Positions 1 to 12,700 of a stretch of DNA of 64,000 nucleotides are shown here, one piece after another. Position 1 is the first letter of the stretch. Each line of letters opens with the position of its first letter. The stretch spans positions 66,820,286 through 66,884,285 of the forward strand of contig CM067086.1 in assembly GCA_034008185.1 (NCBI GenBank), given 5' to 3'. The notes under the pieces are model-generated. The model was given only the letters and a program-made list of their open reading frames with translations. It searched no databases and was not told the origin of the DNA. A program made the translations under genes and the position numbers. This DNA is from Gorsachius magnificus. Its lineage: Eukaryota > Chordata > Aves > Pelecaniformes > Ardeidae.

Positions 1-323
1 CTAAGAGAATTACTAACGGAGTAACATCGCTGATGGTTTAACATCTCTTGCCACCGGCAGCAAATTGATGCAGGGAGGTGTTTGCAAGTGGGGGGGGGGG
101 GGGGTTTGGGCTCTTGCTCCGCCGCGGGGCTGCCAGAGGTCTGGTGTTGGAAGGCAAATGGCAGGAGCTTAAACCATAAAGTCGGTCAAGTGGGAGCACT
201 TTAGCCCAAATGGACTTGTGGAGAAAGCCGCAGTGATGCACGCTGCCGGGCGGGCGAGACGCGTCTGGCTGCCAAAGCTCTTGGTTTTAAATCCAGCAGC
301 GAGAGGCAGGCGGGGCAGCTTTA

Positions 324-358
<35 letters not shown>

Positions 359-3101
359 GGAATTCAGTAAATTTGTATTAATTGGTCTTAAATTAAGTGA
401 AGTGCAAGTGAAGGTCTTGCAGTGTGGTTAATGTCACTGGTGGCTCTGGGCTTGCAAGCAGAAAGGTTGTGGCTGTGCAGGGCATGGGCGAGGGCGATGG
501 TGCCCTGGAGCTGCCGTGCCAAAGTGCTGTGCACCACGGGCTCCGCAGCAAACCATCAACACCGGTCTCTAGCAAGGGAAAAATAATCCTCCTTTTGCTC
601 TGGTCTCGTTCTTGCTCCTCTCATTTACTTAAAAATACTTCTGGGCTAGTTCTCTCCTACTTCTGGCTCAGGGAGTTTCCTCTGCGTCGGGCAGGCCACC
701 AGTCAATTTTCATTTTCACTTGGCATTTTCCTCTTGAAAAGCAGTAATTAGCCTTTCCAGAAGCCAGCGTTCACAGAGAGCATCTCTGTTAGATTAATAG
801 GAAATACTTGGCCTGCTTTGGGGGAAACGTACGCAAAAAGTATTTTAAAATTTTATTTATTTATTGGTCTCTCAGTGAGTTGCTTTGAAATGGTGTGCTG
901 GTTTGGTTTTGTTTTTTCCTTGTAAACGAAATTACTTTTTCTGCAGATTTAATTATCCCAGCTACCTGTGAAGTTTAGGTCCCGTTAGTTAAAAGTCATG
1001 TTTCTAATCTGAATAAACTGTTTCAGCATCAGTTTGTGTGCTGAGTGCTTCTGTAAAATGAGTTAATATTTTGGGATCTTCTTATTTCAGTGCATGGGGA
1101 TTTCATGGGCATGTTTTGTCACTGAGTACCTGGCAGTGAAGCCCATTTAAATCAGTGTAGGCAGAGCTGTCAGGGTACACATTGCCCAACACTTTCCATT
1201 AGAACACCTGTGCTCACTTGTTTATGAGGTAGCCAAACTTACAGCTATTTCGGCTGGAACTTTCCATGACATTACCTGCTGCAGGCAAATTTTTTAAGAG
1301 AAGCTTCTTCTGAGATGTTTCAGATGTTTGGAGAAGGTGATGAGAACATCCAAAGGGAAGCTTTGCTCCCCTGGAGCAGGCACTCAATGGAGGGATGTCC
1401 ATGGGAAAACCCACCCGATTTGGGGCAAGAAGTGGGGTTTGCTTTTTTGTTGGTCCGGTTAACGCTCAGCCTTGTCTGCTTGAGCCACAGGAAGGTTGAG
1501 GCTGGCACGCTGCAAGGGCAGATGGGGAGGAGGCAAGAGCATCTTTTGGGATGCGGTTTATGGATGGTGGTGGTGATTTATTGCCAGCTCTTGTTGGACT
1601 GCTCTGCTCCAGCGTAACAATGTCCATGGGGAGAACGCATTTCCGCTGCTTTTATAATCATTGAATCCCAGGATATCTCGGGTTGGAAGGGTCTGTAAGG
1701 ATCATCGAGTCCAACTCCTAAAGTACCTGGTATAAGTACCTGGCAAGTCACCCCCAGCCTTCTCCTTGCAAGTGTGAAGCTTGTAGATGAATATCTCCAT
1801 CCCTTCATCGTTTATGCAGCTTTTTTGCTCCTACTCAGTTTTGCTGGGTCTGTCTCGGTGGCAGGTGCCCACGGTGCTTACCGGTCCCCAGGCTTTTTGT
1901 CAAAACATTAATCCAGACTGGGATGCTGGCAAAACTAGCAGGAGCATTAAAAGCATCCAGTTTTCACATATATTTCCCATCCTATCAGGCAGTTTAGAGT
2001 CACATTTCTGTAATATTTACGTTTCCTACCCAAGATGTTGGCTGTCATTGGGATGAGGCTGCCGATTCAAACCACTCGTTCTACTCCTGGAGATGCCCAT
2101 GGCAAAAAAAATGAGTTTGGAAAGGTTTTTCTGTTGCGTTGGTCTTAGATTTTCCCAGATGTCTGGCTCAGCTTTCTGTCATTTCTTGGGCATTCAGGGA
2201 GGAGGGGTTGTTTGGCGTGAGGAGCTGGAGGGTAGCCCAGGGGGGGTGGTTCAGGGCCATGGCAGGAGGTGGCACAGAAGACCTTGCTTCTGGCATCTCA
2301 TCCCTGCCGCGCACCCCTTCAACACCCTTAATACCTCTTGGAGGTAGAGTTTGGGTGCATTGAATTGCACGTCTGAACAGGCTCGTGATTTGAAAAGGAC
2401 ACAACTCCTCCCCAAAAAAGCCAGTTATTGCTCCTTCTCGGGACTGGTGCACAGGTTTATGCCCAGCAAATGATGCGGAGCTTGTTGCCCGATGTATGTA
2501 TGCAGTGGAATTACTGACATTAGGATACGGTCGTTGAACCTCCCTTATTTTGAAAAAATCCATATTTTATATCCTTAACGTAAAAATCAATGCTCCCGTG
2601 AAACAAATAGGGACTATTTAGTGCTCAGCTATTTTGGGATATGAGATACCAAGCCGGGTCCACTTTCTTCTCTTCAAATTTGTAATTTTAAATTGGTTTG
2701 GTTTTGGGTCTGCTTTGGGTCTGTACAAGCTGTAAAGCTTTAAAAGGCTTGGGAGCAATGTGTGCTTCGGGATCGGTTTCGCACCACATCGCACCACTTG
2801 CTCAGCATATTAATACCGAATTTGTTTGGCCATCTCAGCAAGCTTTTCCGTCCGTGAAATGCCGCATTTCCGTGCCCGGCTGTTTCTTGTAACACGAATA
2901 AAATAACCGTGGAGTCACTTTGGTTGCTTTGCCTGCCGAGTCCACCGGCACTGCTGCAAACACTATGTTTGGGTGATTAAACCTCACCTGTGCTATTTCA
3001 CCCTCTTTCAGAAATGCCCATTTTTGGCTTCTGTCCTTTCCTACTCTCCCGGTGACTTTCTCTCGCCTTCTCACTTCCCTCCTTTCTTTCCCTCTCTATA
3101 G
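1..3101 (+). other. FERMT2: FERMT2 upstream intron (left edge of window)
   Basis: No coding exon could be recognised here. The preceding kindlin-2 exons (F0 domain and first part of F1, about residues 1-175) are not present and should lie left of the window. The stretch holds a G15 run at 90-104, an A29 run at 326-354, a short CR1 fragment at 1656-1735, and otherwise unremarkable intronic sequence. Assignment to an intron is inferred from the microexon and exon that follow. Confidence 0.75.
1656..1735 (-). repeat. CR1 LINE 3'-tail fragment
   Basis: It reads as the reverse complement of the CR1 3' end: a degenerate octamer tail, then the 'ggttggaaggg' core and 'gagtccaactcct'. It is diverged and short. 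The outer boundary is approximate. Confidence 0.75.
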
Positions 3102-3134
3102 GCACCGATATTCTTTACATCGGCCCCGTCAAAG
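3102..3134 (+). CDS. FERMT2: FERMT2 candidate 33-nt alternative microexon (11 residues)
   Basis: A pyrimidine-rich tract ending ctctctatag (acceptor AG 3100-3101) precedes 33 nt ending at the donor GTGAGC (3135). The exon is phase 1-1: it opens with two bases completing a Gly codon and ends with one G, exactly the phase of the following exon at 3570. Its inclusion adds TDILYIGPVKG without a frameshift. It would lie in the F1 loop just before the Src-target tyrosines. Human canonical kindlin-2 as I recall it lacks these residues, so this would be an alternative exon. The splice sites and phase are seen; use is inferred. Confidence 0.6.
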
Positions 3135-3569
3135 GTGAGCTCTACCTCAGTAGGACTTTTGTGCTCTGCCTCTGGTCTCTTTGGCCGCGCCCTTAGTTTA
3201 TTTTCCCGCTCCTCTAAAACTTTTGACTTCCAAAATCTTTAAGCAACAGGTAATACCGGTAAGTCGGGGGCCGTTCGTGTCCCAGGTGCCGCAGAAACGC
3301 AGGGGGCAGGAGTTTCCTGGTGTGGGAGAACTGCGCCTTTTCCCATGGATTTGGGCTAGAATGAGTTTTCCATCAGTTTTGCTCCAGGAGAAGAGCTGAG
3401 AGAGAGGGGCAGCTTTTCATGGGAAAACAAGTGTTTTCCCATTGTGGGAAAAAAAAAAGGGAAGGTTTTTCATCCGCTGGCTTCGGGTTTGTGTCTGAGT
3501 TGGCTTGGTTGGGAGCAGGCAGGGCTTGGCCGTCAGCTAACTCCCAGCGTTTATTCCTCTTACCGGTAG

Positions 3570-3795
3570 GAAACATATATTCGAGCCCAGGACTGTATAG
3601 CAAAACGATGACACCGACCTACGACGCTCACGACGGCAGTCCTCTGTCACCCACTTCAGCCTGGTTTGGTGACAGTGCCTTGTCGGAGGGGAACCCAGGC
3701 ATCCTTGCCGTGAGCCAGCCCGTCACCTCCCCGGAGTCCTTAGCAAAAATGTACAAGCCACAGGCGCTGCTCGATAAAGCCAAAATCAACCAAGG
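3570..3795 (+). CDS. FERMT2: FERMT2 exon: F1 loop, residues about 176-251
   Basis: Acceptor ccggtag, donor GTGAGT at 3796. It encodes [12 protein letters not shown] through KINQG. It carries the two tyrosines (GLYSK and PTYDAH) equivalent to human Y185/Y193, reported Src-family targets, and a Ser/Thr/Pro-rich disordered stretch. It starts with two bases completing a split Gly codon. Confidence 0.95.
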
Positions 3796-6700
3796 GTGAG
3801 TTAAGGATTTGTTTTTCTGCTCTTTTCTTCTCTCTTCTTTTTCTTTTTTTTCAATATGTGGTTTTAAATTGCATTCTTGAAAGCATCATCACGACATCGC
3901 CAGAGTTTTTTGTGTGTGTTATCCCGTGTTGACAATTTACAGATGGCTAGATTCGTCCCGATCTCTTATGGAGCAGGAGGTGAAAGAAAATGAAGCTTTG
4001 CTGCTCCGGTTCAAGTACTACAGCTTTTTTGACCTGAATCCAAAGGTACAAAACTATTTATTTTACTTACATCTTGCAGGCAAAGGCTTTGAGCAAAGGA
4101 TGCCTCTGTCTCTAATGTGCTTGTGTGTTGGTAAATCCTTTGGAAATTGGTCTTGCAGGCATCAAACCTGGCTCTGCGTGCTCCCACGTACCGGTTTCCT
4201 AATGCTTAGGTATTGCTAGAGATGCTTTAAGGGTTGCTTAGAGCCACTCTGCTTCGGTGGCAGAGGCTTTTTAGTCTCGGATTGAAGTGTTGCGTTGAAA
4301 CGAAAGATGAAGTGGTTTGTCTTGAACTGTGCTGGTACCTTTTACAACCGGTCCGTGTTTTTGCGCTGTGCCGTAGTACGACGCGATCAGGATCAACCAG
4401 CTGTACGAGCAGTCCAAGTGGGCTATTCTGCTGGAGGAGATCGAGTGCACGGAGGAAGAAATGATGATGTTTGCGGCACTGCAGGTAGGAGACAGCCCGA
4501 CACGCTTACGTTTGTCCTTAAAACTTGCGCCGGTAGCTTTGCAGACTTCTCTGTTGACGACTGTGGATTAACACAAGCAGTGAAGCCTGCTGTAAATGGT
4601 GTTTTAAGCCCCACCTGGTCTTTGGTGGGAGCTGGGACTTCTCGTGCTGGTAGAAGTCAGCTCGTTTCCCGTCTCCTACTCCTCACTTGAGCTTATTAGG
4701 TAATTTAAATATTTGCTGCTGGTTACTTCTCATGAAAAGGAACTTGGCCTTCTTTTACCAAATATGTTTATGTCTATCTTAACTTATAGTTTTGCCCTTT
4801 TGAAAAATCCCCAGTAAGTACTCTAGGTTACTGAACTGTGTGTTTCTGGCACGCTGCCCCACAAACAGCTGGTGATAATCTGTGGGTTTCCCAGAACTAT
4901 TTATTTATCTGTTTTATGAAATACTCGGCGTGATTTGGCATAAATACTACACCTGCTATTGACTTCTGTAAGACGGATGGCAAGCCATTTACTACATGTG
5001 GTCTGGCGTGCCTCGTCGCTGTAGGATGCAGAAAGAGCAGCCCCGGCAAGAGCAGGGCTGTCTGCTCCTAGGGCCCCTCCTAGGGAAAAAAGAGTGAAAA
5101 CAGCAATAAAAAGACTCCGTTTACCTCTTCAAGCAGTCCAGAGTGGGTTGGGCATTGTCCTTCGTGAGAGATTTTATGGATGTTTTGGGTTTCTGGGGTA
5201 AAACCAGATGCAATGTATCCTCCCAGACTGGGAGGAGTGGCTGATATGCCGGAGGGTCTTGCTGCTGTCCAGAGGGACCTTGGCAGGCTGGAGAAACGGG
5301 CCAACATGAACCTCATGAAGTTCAACAAGGGGAAGTGCAAAGTCCTGCCCCTGGGGAGGAACAACCCCAGGCACCAGTGTGTGCTGGGGGCCACCCAGCT
5401 GGGAAGCAGCTTGGTGGAAAAGGACCTTGGCGTGCTGGTAGACACCAGGTTGACCATGCACCAGAAATCTGCCCTTGGGCCAAAGAAGGTGAATGGTGTC
5501 CTGGGCTGCACTGGGGAAAGCATTGCCAGGTGGTCAAGGGAGGGGATCCTTCCCCTCCGCTCAGCTCTGGTGAGGCCACGCCTGGAGTACTGGGTCCAGT
5601 TCTGGGCTTCTCGGTGCAAGAGAGACGTGGACATAGTGGAGCGGGTCCAATGAAGGGCCATGAGGATGATGAAGGTCCTGGAGCATCTGTCCTTTGAGGA
5701 AAGGCTGAGGGAGCTGGGACCTCAGCCTGGAGAAGAGGAGGCTCAGGGGATCTTATCAATGTATATAAAAACCCGATGGCAGGCTGTAAGAGGGATGGAG
5801 CCCAGCTCTTCTCAGTGGTGCCCAGTAACAGGACCAGCAGCCATGAGCACAGACAGAAGCGCAGGAGGGTCCCTCTGAACATCAGGAAACATTTTTTTAC
5901 TGTGAGAGTGACCAACCACTGGCACGGGTTGCCCAGGGAGGCTGTGGATTCTCAGTCCTTGGAGATACTCAAAAGCCTCCTGGACGTGGTCCTGGGCAAC
6001 GGCTGTAGGTGGCCCTGCTTGAGCTGGGGGTAGGACCAGGTGACCTTCAGAGGTCCCCTCCAACCTCAACCAGTCTGTGATGCTGTGGAAAGAGTAGCTC
6101 TGCCCTGCAGGGTCCAGAGCGGTCCCTTGGGGTTTGTGCCAGCGACTCTTCGGACTGAAAACAGCCAAATTGGTCATTCCTGACTCGACTGCACTCAGGT
6201 CTCGGCGCTCGCCGGGCTCTGCTCCCACAGAGAGTATGGGTCCTGTTTTCCACATTGCTTCCCAAGCGTGGCGGCTGTATCGTGACGAGCCCGTGGCATC
6301 CGGCAGATCGCAGGAGCATCCTCGTGAAATGCTGTGCCTTGCCTTTCAGTACCACATCAACAAGCTGTCCATCATGTCCTCGGAAAACCACCTGAACAAC
6401 AGCGACAAGGAGGTGGATGAAGTGGATGCTGCGCTGTCGGATCTGGAAATTACTTTGGAAGGTGGCAAAACGTCGACGATCTTGGTAAGGGTTGCAGGCA
6501 CGCGGTGGCAGGGTGGCTTGCATGTCCTCTCCTCACCTCTCACGAGGCAGGAATAATCACCCCAAGCTGGGAATTTTTCCAGGCACCCAACCTTTTTTAT
6601 TTCCTTCCTCTCCCTTTTTTTCTATTCCTGTTCTTACAGCATGAGAAGGTTGCCCACAGCCCAGTGGAGCAATGCAGAACACAGACCCCAATAATATTTT

Positions 6701-9700
6701 CTTTAAGATAATATTTTTTAAAATACCAAGGGGTAGTTCTGATGGGAGGGGACCCCAGGAATTGTCCAGCATGGGGCCAGCACCAAGCTCTGCTCTGAGC
6801 CCTAACGTGGCATAAAAACCTCTTGGAGCACATGCACGTATTGAACCAAAGGCTTCATTTAAGCTATAAGACCGCTTGCTATTTTTTGGGTGTTTACAGT
6901 TAATTTAGCAGGGAGAGCTCAGCCCATCCCTCGTGCCCAGCTCTGCATTGCTGCAGAAGTCAAGTGCAATATCTCATTTTTCCTCCTGGGACCATAAGAC
7001 CGAAATGGTGTTGGCGAAGTCCTGGAGGAGCCAGGATCTTAACTGAAACGCCCCTCCTGCACCAAGCCGCCTCTTGGTGAAATAATGGAAAACTAAATTA
7101 AAATTCATTTGGTTTCTGTTCTCGCTACCGGCTTTCCAGAATACTGAATTCTTCACGCTGAGGTTTCTCTTCCACCGTTTCTAATTCATGGCAAAGTTTT
7201 ACAGCACCTAAAACAGCTGCCATGATTTTCAGAAATAAATTACACTTAATGAAACCCGGGTTTTATTAGACTGGATTTTAGCCTGGAATGTGCTATGACT
7301 CTATTTCAGAGGTTTTTGTTTTTTTTTTTCTGATACGCTCTTTTAACACCGGTTTTCCACCTTTAAAAACGTAAAGCCCAAAAGAAGGAGTAGGTCTGGT
7401 CAGGCTTGGCGCAGCACAGCTTTTCCAGGCACTTTGCACATTTATACCATCTCTGAGTTTCATTTTAAGTTCTTTCAAACCCTAAAACCCCTGAATTTTT
7501 CCAGTCTTACACTTCATATAATTTTTTTAAGCGTTTACGAAGGGTCTTTTTTGAAGTTAACATCCATACTTAGCCCGCTTTACTAGCATTAATAACAGCA
7601 GAGGTTTACAATATGAACCAGTCGCCGCAGGGAGAGCAGCACTGCTTCGGTGCAACAGAAATAGTGACAAGTTTTTATTACCAAGAGATCTTTTACAATT
7701 TCTTTGCAAAACCAGGCTTAAAGCACAGTACTAAGGAGTCAGTCCCTGTCAGACAGGAGTGAAGACGACGATGATTCATCAGAAAACCTCCATCCCTTTC
7801 CGTAGGGGTTGCTAGCAGTAGCCATTTCCAGATGCATTCGAGTAATTGAATACAGATAATGGGCAATTACTGGATTGTTTGCTTAGATTCTGCATTTTTT
7901 TCCCCTGGTATCTATAAACAGCATTGCTCAATGCAGGCAGAAAGTAAACTGTCTTGCTACTGGAAGCCGTCGGAGCAGTCTTTGCTTTTCCTGTCCTTTG
8001 AAAACCCTTTAGTTTAAGCTCATGGGGATTGCAAGTGCCATGCTGTGTATTTTGCTCGTGCACAATGTAGAAATAAATTCGGTATTTAAAAAGCTGGGGG
8101 GAAAAAACCTTCCTAGACTGTCAGCAAGCCCTTCCCCAGTCCTCCGTGGAGGTGCAGAGCAGCATCTTCTCCTTTTGTTTGGAGCATAAGGAAATAACTA
8201 AGGCAGGAGAAAAATCCCTGTGCGAACATGAGCCGGTGTGACCGCCGGTGACCTCGCGGGTGGGAATTGGCTCCAGTGGCAGCAGGAATTCCTCAAAGAA
8301 AAATAAAACCTTGTCCTCTGGTTTCCAAGCAGCACTTCTGTGTGATAGATTTTTGTCTGCTTGCTTCTCCCATGGAGTGGATGGGGCTTTCTCAGGAGCA
8401 CTTTCATGACCCCCGAGCCCCGATGTTGGCCAGTGAAGCTGCCACCGGCTTCCTCCCCTGCGCAGCATCGCTTCCCTCCCGGAGCCACCGCCCCGGCTCC
8501 GCTCGGGCAGGCGGCTGAACGGGATAATTTCTATTTTCAGGGTGACATCACTTCCATCCCGGAGCTCGCCGACTACATTAAAGTCTTCAAGTAAGTGCTG
8601 ATGGGAAGAGGTGCTTGCGAAACTGGTAAAGTCTATGAATAATTAACGGTCCTACCGCCTAATATCCTCCTCTTTTTTTTTTATCTCCTGGCCTTAAGAT
8701 CTTGCTGCACACCGCTGCGTTATCTCATGTGAAAAGCCACCCAGCACTCCACAGCTCAGCATCTGTGCTCTCTTACTATTAAAACACTTTACTTCTTTAT
8801 CCTGTAGCAGTTGCTAAGTATTTCACGCCATTTGAAATATCCGATGCTGAAGTTGATCGGTTGTTAAATATAAAACCCCGGGTGTTTTCCCACTATCACC
8901 GCCCCGGTGGGTACGGATCCCTCTGGGAGAGCCTGCTGCATCCCGTAGCCAGCAGCACATGCCGGGATATTTCTGTAACGCAATTAACGCCCATGAAGTA
9001 ATCAAGTCATCCTAAAATTAGGATTGAAACCTAGAAAACTGGCTCAGATACTTTGCCTGGTTTGCAAGAGGCTGGATAAATTCTAAACAGCCGGGATCCC
9101 GGTCTGTCTGCCCTCTGCTTGCCAAAAGCAGCAGGTTAAGCTGACTGTGCTCCTCTTCCAGCTCGCTCAGGATTTAGGATCTTTTTTTATTTATTTTGTT
9201 TTGACTTGGATGGTTGTAGGTGGAAACCAAGAACGGCAGCGTCTGGACTTTGAGTAACATTTTGGCAGTCGCGACCGTCTTTTTGCAATTTACTGCCTGC
9301 TGCAGTGAGGGTTATGGTGAAAGTTCTGGAAACTGGAAATAATGATGAGATTTCACAGCATAGCTATAGGATAGAGAAGAAAAGCAGTAGGCAGCGAAAT
9401 AGCTCTGGAGCAAGCCTTTATTTTATTGGTTGCTTGGTTCTGGAGCCAGAACCTACCGCTTCTGTTCTGAAAAACGCTTTCTCCCTCTCCGAAGGCAAAT
9501 TAATAAGGTCTCCACGTCCGTCTGGGCTTGCGGTCTGTCTTAACTGGGGCACAATTTCAGGGCTGCAGCCTGTGCCCTGCACCTGAGTGAGTGCTTTTTC
9601 CCGTCCTTAAACAAACAAACAAACAAAAAACTTGCTCTTGCCTTTGATGTGCTTGTTTGCCAATAAAATTAGGTACAACTCAAGGAGCTAATTGCTTGCA

Positions 9701-12700
9701 AGTCGGAGTGCCAGTTGGTGGGGCAGGAGAGATGGAGCAGCAAGAAGCTGCCGGTTCGTCACGCGGTGCAAGCCCAAACCCCTGAGGTTGGGATTTGAGG
9801 CTGTCCTGCCACAACAGGGAAGCACAGAATTGCCATTTGCTCCTAAAAATGAGGGCCAAGTGGTATTTTACTGCCAGAAACCCAACGTAAATGACGCGAT
9901 GTTAGGACCTGGCCCAGCTTTGGATCTGCCTCTTGTCATGCTTTACTGGGGAGGAGCTGCAATATATTTTGCTAGTATGCCTTATATAGAAGTCCTATAT
10001 ATATGTCCCTATGCCTGGGGTTGCCAGAGACTCGGGATGTTTCTCTCCCCCCCTGCCAGCCAGTTTACTGCCCGTGCCAGCCAAAATCATAGAATCATAG
10101 AATCATAGAATGTTTTGGGTTGGAAGGGACCCCTAGAGGTCATCTAGTCCAACCCCCCTGCAGTGAGCAGGGACACCTTTAACCAGATCAGGTTGCTCAG
10201 AGCCCCGTCCAACCTGGCCTTGAATGTTCCCAGGGATGGGGCCTCCACCCCCTCTCTGGGCAACCTGTTCCAGTGTTTTACCACCCTCATTGTAAAGAAT
10301 TTCTTCCTTATATCTAGTCTAAACCTACCCTGGTTTAGTTTAAAACCATTACCCCTTGTCCTGTCACAGCTGGCCCTACTGAAAAGATTTTCCCCATCTT
10401 TCCTATAGGCCCCCTTTAGGTACTGAAATGCCCTGCCTGCACTTTAAAGGAGCCCCCAAAAGAGCTCAATGCGGTAAAGACGTCTTAAAGCATCGTTAGC
10501 GAAGGATTTTGCATCCTTTGCAAAGGATGGGAAAAACTGCACATGTAGGGTGGCTTGGCTGGGGGTTGGTGACTTCTGTAGTGGGAGGCAAAGGAAACTG
10601 CGGCTGTAAAGTTTGCACAGGGCAGGGCTGTGTGTGCCAGGTCTTTAGGAGGAGGAAAACCAGCAAAGGCAGGAGGAGGCAGCGGATGCCCCAAGCTCAG
10701 ACGTCCATCACGGGTGTGGGAGCAGCGGAGTTCAGGCAGATGCCGTGTTTCTCCCCCACCTCCCTTATTTCCCCAAGCTCTTGCTTGGAAATGAAAGTGC
10801 AGAGCCCTGAGGACAAGCAAGTGGGTCCATTGCATACTTGATCCCTACAGACGAGGGGTGAGCAGCTGTTTCTGGGATGGAGAAGTGAGAAATGCATTGC
10901 AGTGAGAAACTGCAGATACAGCCTTTGAATAAGGTTTAGAAATTAAGGGGGTTTAAGAAAAATTAGGAACTTGCAGCTCAGCGAAGGTCCTGGGTTCATG
11001 ATGGGATGAGCAGGCTCAGGGTACCACCGTGCCGGGTGGGGCTTGCAGGGCTATCATGATTTCTGTAGAGTTGGGCAAAATCCGTGTTTTCCATAGGAAG
11101 GAACTGAACCGTTTCTGATGCAGAGTATTTAAAAAGAAAACAACATGAGTCCTCATGCATGTGCCTGTCTGACAAGTCTTTTGGAAGTGCCGCTTCCCTT
11201 CAGAGCTCAAGCAAAGGGGTTCCAGTTCAGTGTGGCAGGTGAAGAGGAATATTTTGCAGCAGTTCATGGACACGTCAATTTTTATAATACGGGTCTCCAG
11301 CTCCCCCCACCTTGGCCCAAATCAGTGGGGCCTCCATGGGATCGAAGAGTCCAAATTTGCAACTGCAGCTCAATTTCTTGACCCAACACATTGTAGTGAA
11401 GGGATGGCGAGTGGTGGCTGAGGTCCCAGGCAGGGGTCGACCTCTTCTTCCTGGTAACGGGCGATAGGACGAGGGGAAATGGTCTGAAGTTGTGTCAGGG
11501 CAGGGTGAGGTTGGACATTAGGAAAAATGTCTTCCCCAAAAGGGCTGTCAAGCACTGGAAGGGGCTGCCCAGGGAAGGGGTTGAGTCCCCACCCCTGGGG
11601 GAATTTAACAGCCGGGCAGACGAGGCACTTAGGGCCAGGGTTTAGTGGTGGGATGGCAGGGTTAGGGGAACGGTTGGGCTTGATGATATTAAAGGGCTTT
11701 TCCAACCTAAATGATTCTGTGATTCTATGGTTCTGTCCCAGGGGTAGGCATACCCCAGGCTGCTGACACCAGGTTTTCAAGGATAAAATGAGTTTCCCGG
11801 TGCAGCAGCTTTGTTTAGGAGCTTAAACCAAATGTAATGTCCCTCAACCTGTCTGGCAGGCCCAAGAAGCTGACGTTGAAAGGCTACAAGCCATATTGGT
11901 GCACCTTCAAAGATACCTCTATCTCCTGCTATAAAAGCAAAGAGGAATCCAACGGGACTCCTGCACACCAGATGAACCTGAGAGGTAAGAGAATAGTAAG
12001 CACTGCCGCTGCATTTTATTCCAGTAAAAGGCTGCTCCTCTTGCATCTTGTTTTCCCAGTGATTAATCTTCTTGGCATGCCATCCTAGGGTTGGGTAAAT
12101 ACGTTTAAAGGACTGAGGGTGACTGGGTTTGGCAACATGGCATATACTTAAACTCCTAGAAAGTGATTGCGTGTGGCCCCAAGGGAAAGTGCTGCCAGCT
12201 CCCCAATACCGTGGGGAGACAACTCGCCATTCTCCTTTTTGCCATGGCTATCCAAAAGGATTGCACTAATTCCCACGGCGGAGAATAAGTTTGAGAACAC
12301 GCTGCGCTGGAGAGAACAGCCCGTTCTCTTCCTCCGCTGCCGTGAAAGTTTTTTTTCCTCCTCTCCCTGCTGCTGGTTGTGAGCAGCCTCGCTCAAGCGC
12401 TCCCTGCGAGCCTTGCACATGAGTTTTTAAATTCTTTCAAGTTAAAACATTCTTGCTCTGGCAGCCACCAAAAAGCAAAAAGCTCTTTTTCTTTTTTTCC
12501 CCCCATGGAGGCCGGAGGCAGATGTGATGCCAAGTGACCTCAGGCTGGAGTCAGAGCAAAGCCTGGCCCGCAGGACCTTTTTGGGAGCTTTTGACATATC
12601 TGCTGTGATGGCACTTTCAAAAAATCTCGGAGGCGGCGTTGAAGCGGCGCCCGGGCTAACTGGACTCGTTGGGTTCAACCCCCCCCCCCCCCCCCCCCCG

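Larger units (their letters stand above)
8591..11859 (+). other. FERMT2: FERMT2 intron with two CR1 copies
   Basis: 3.27-kb intron. It contains a CAAA-type simple run near 9609-9630, an antisense CR1 tail at 10086-10430 and a sense CR1 tail at 11432-11734. The rest is unique, with no exon or RNA gene seen. Confidence 0.75.

Noticed and set aside
326..354. A29 run preceded by AATAAA-like sequence, considered as a processed pseudogene tail
   Set aside because: The sequence before it shows no recognisable mRNA, and no target-site duplication was found around it.
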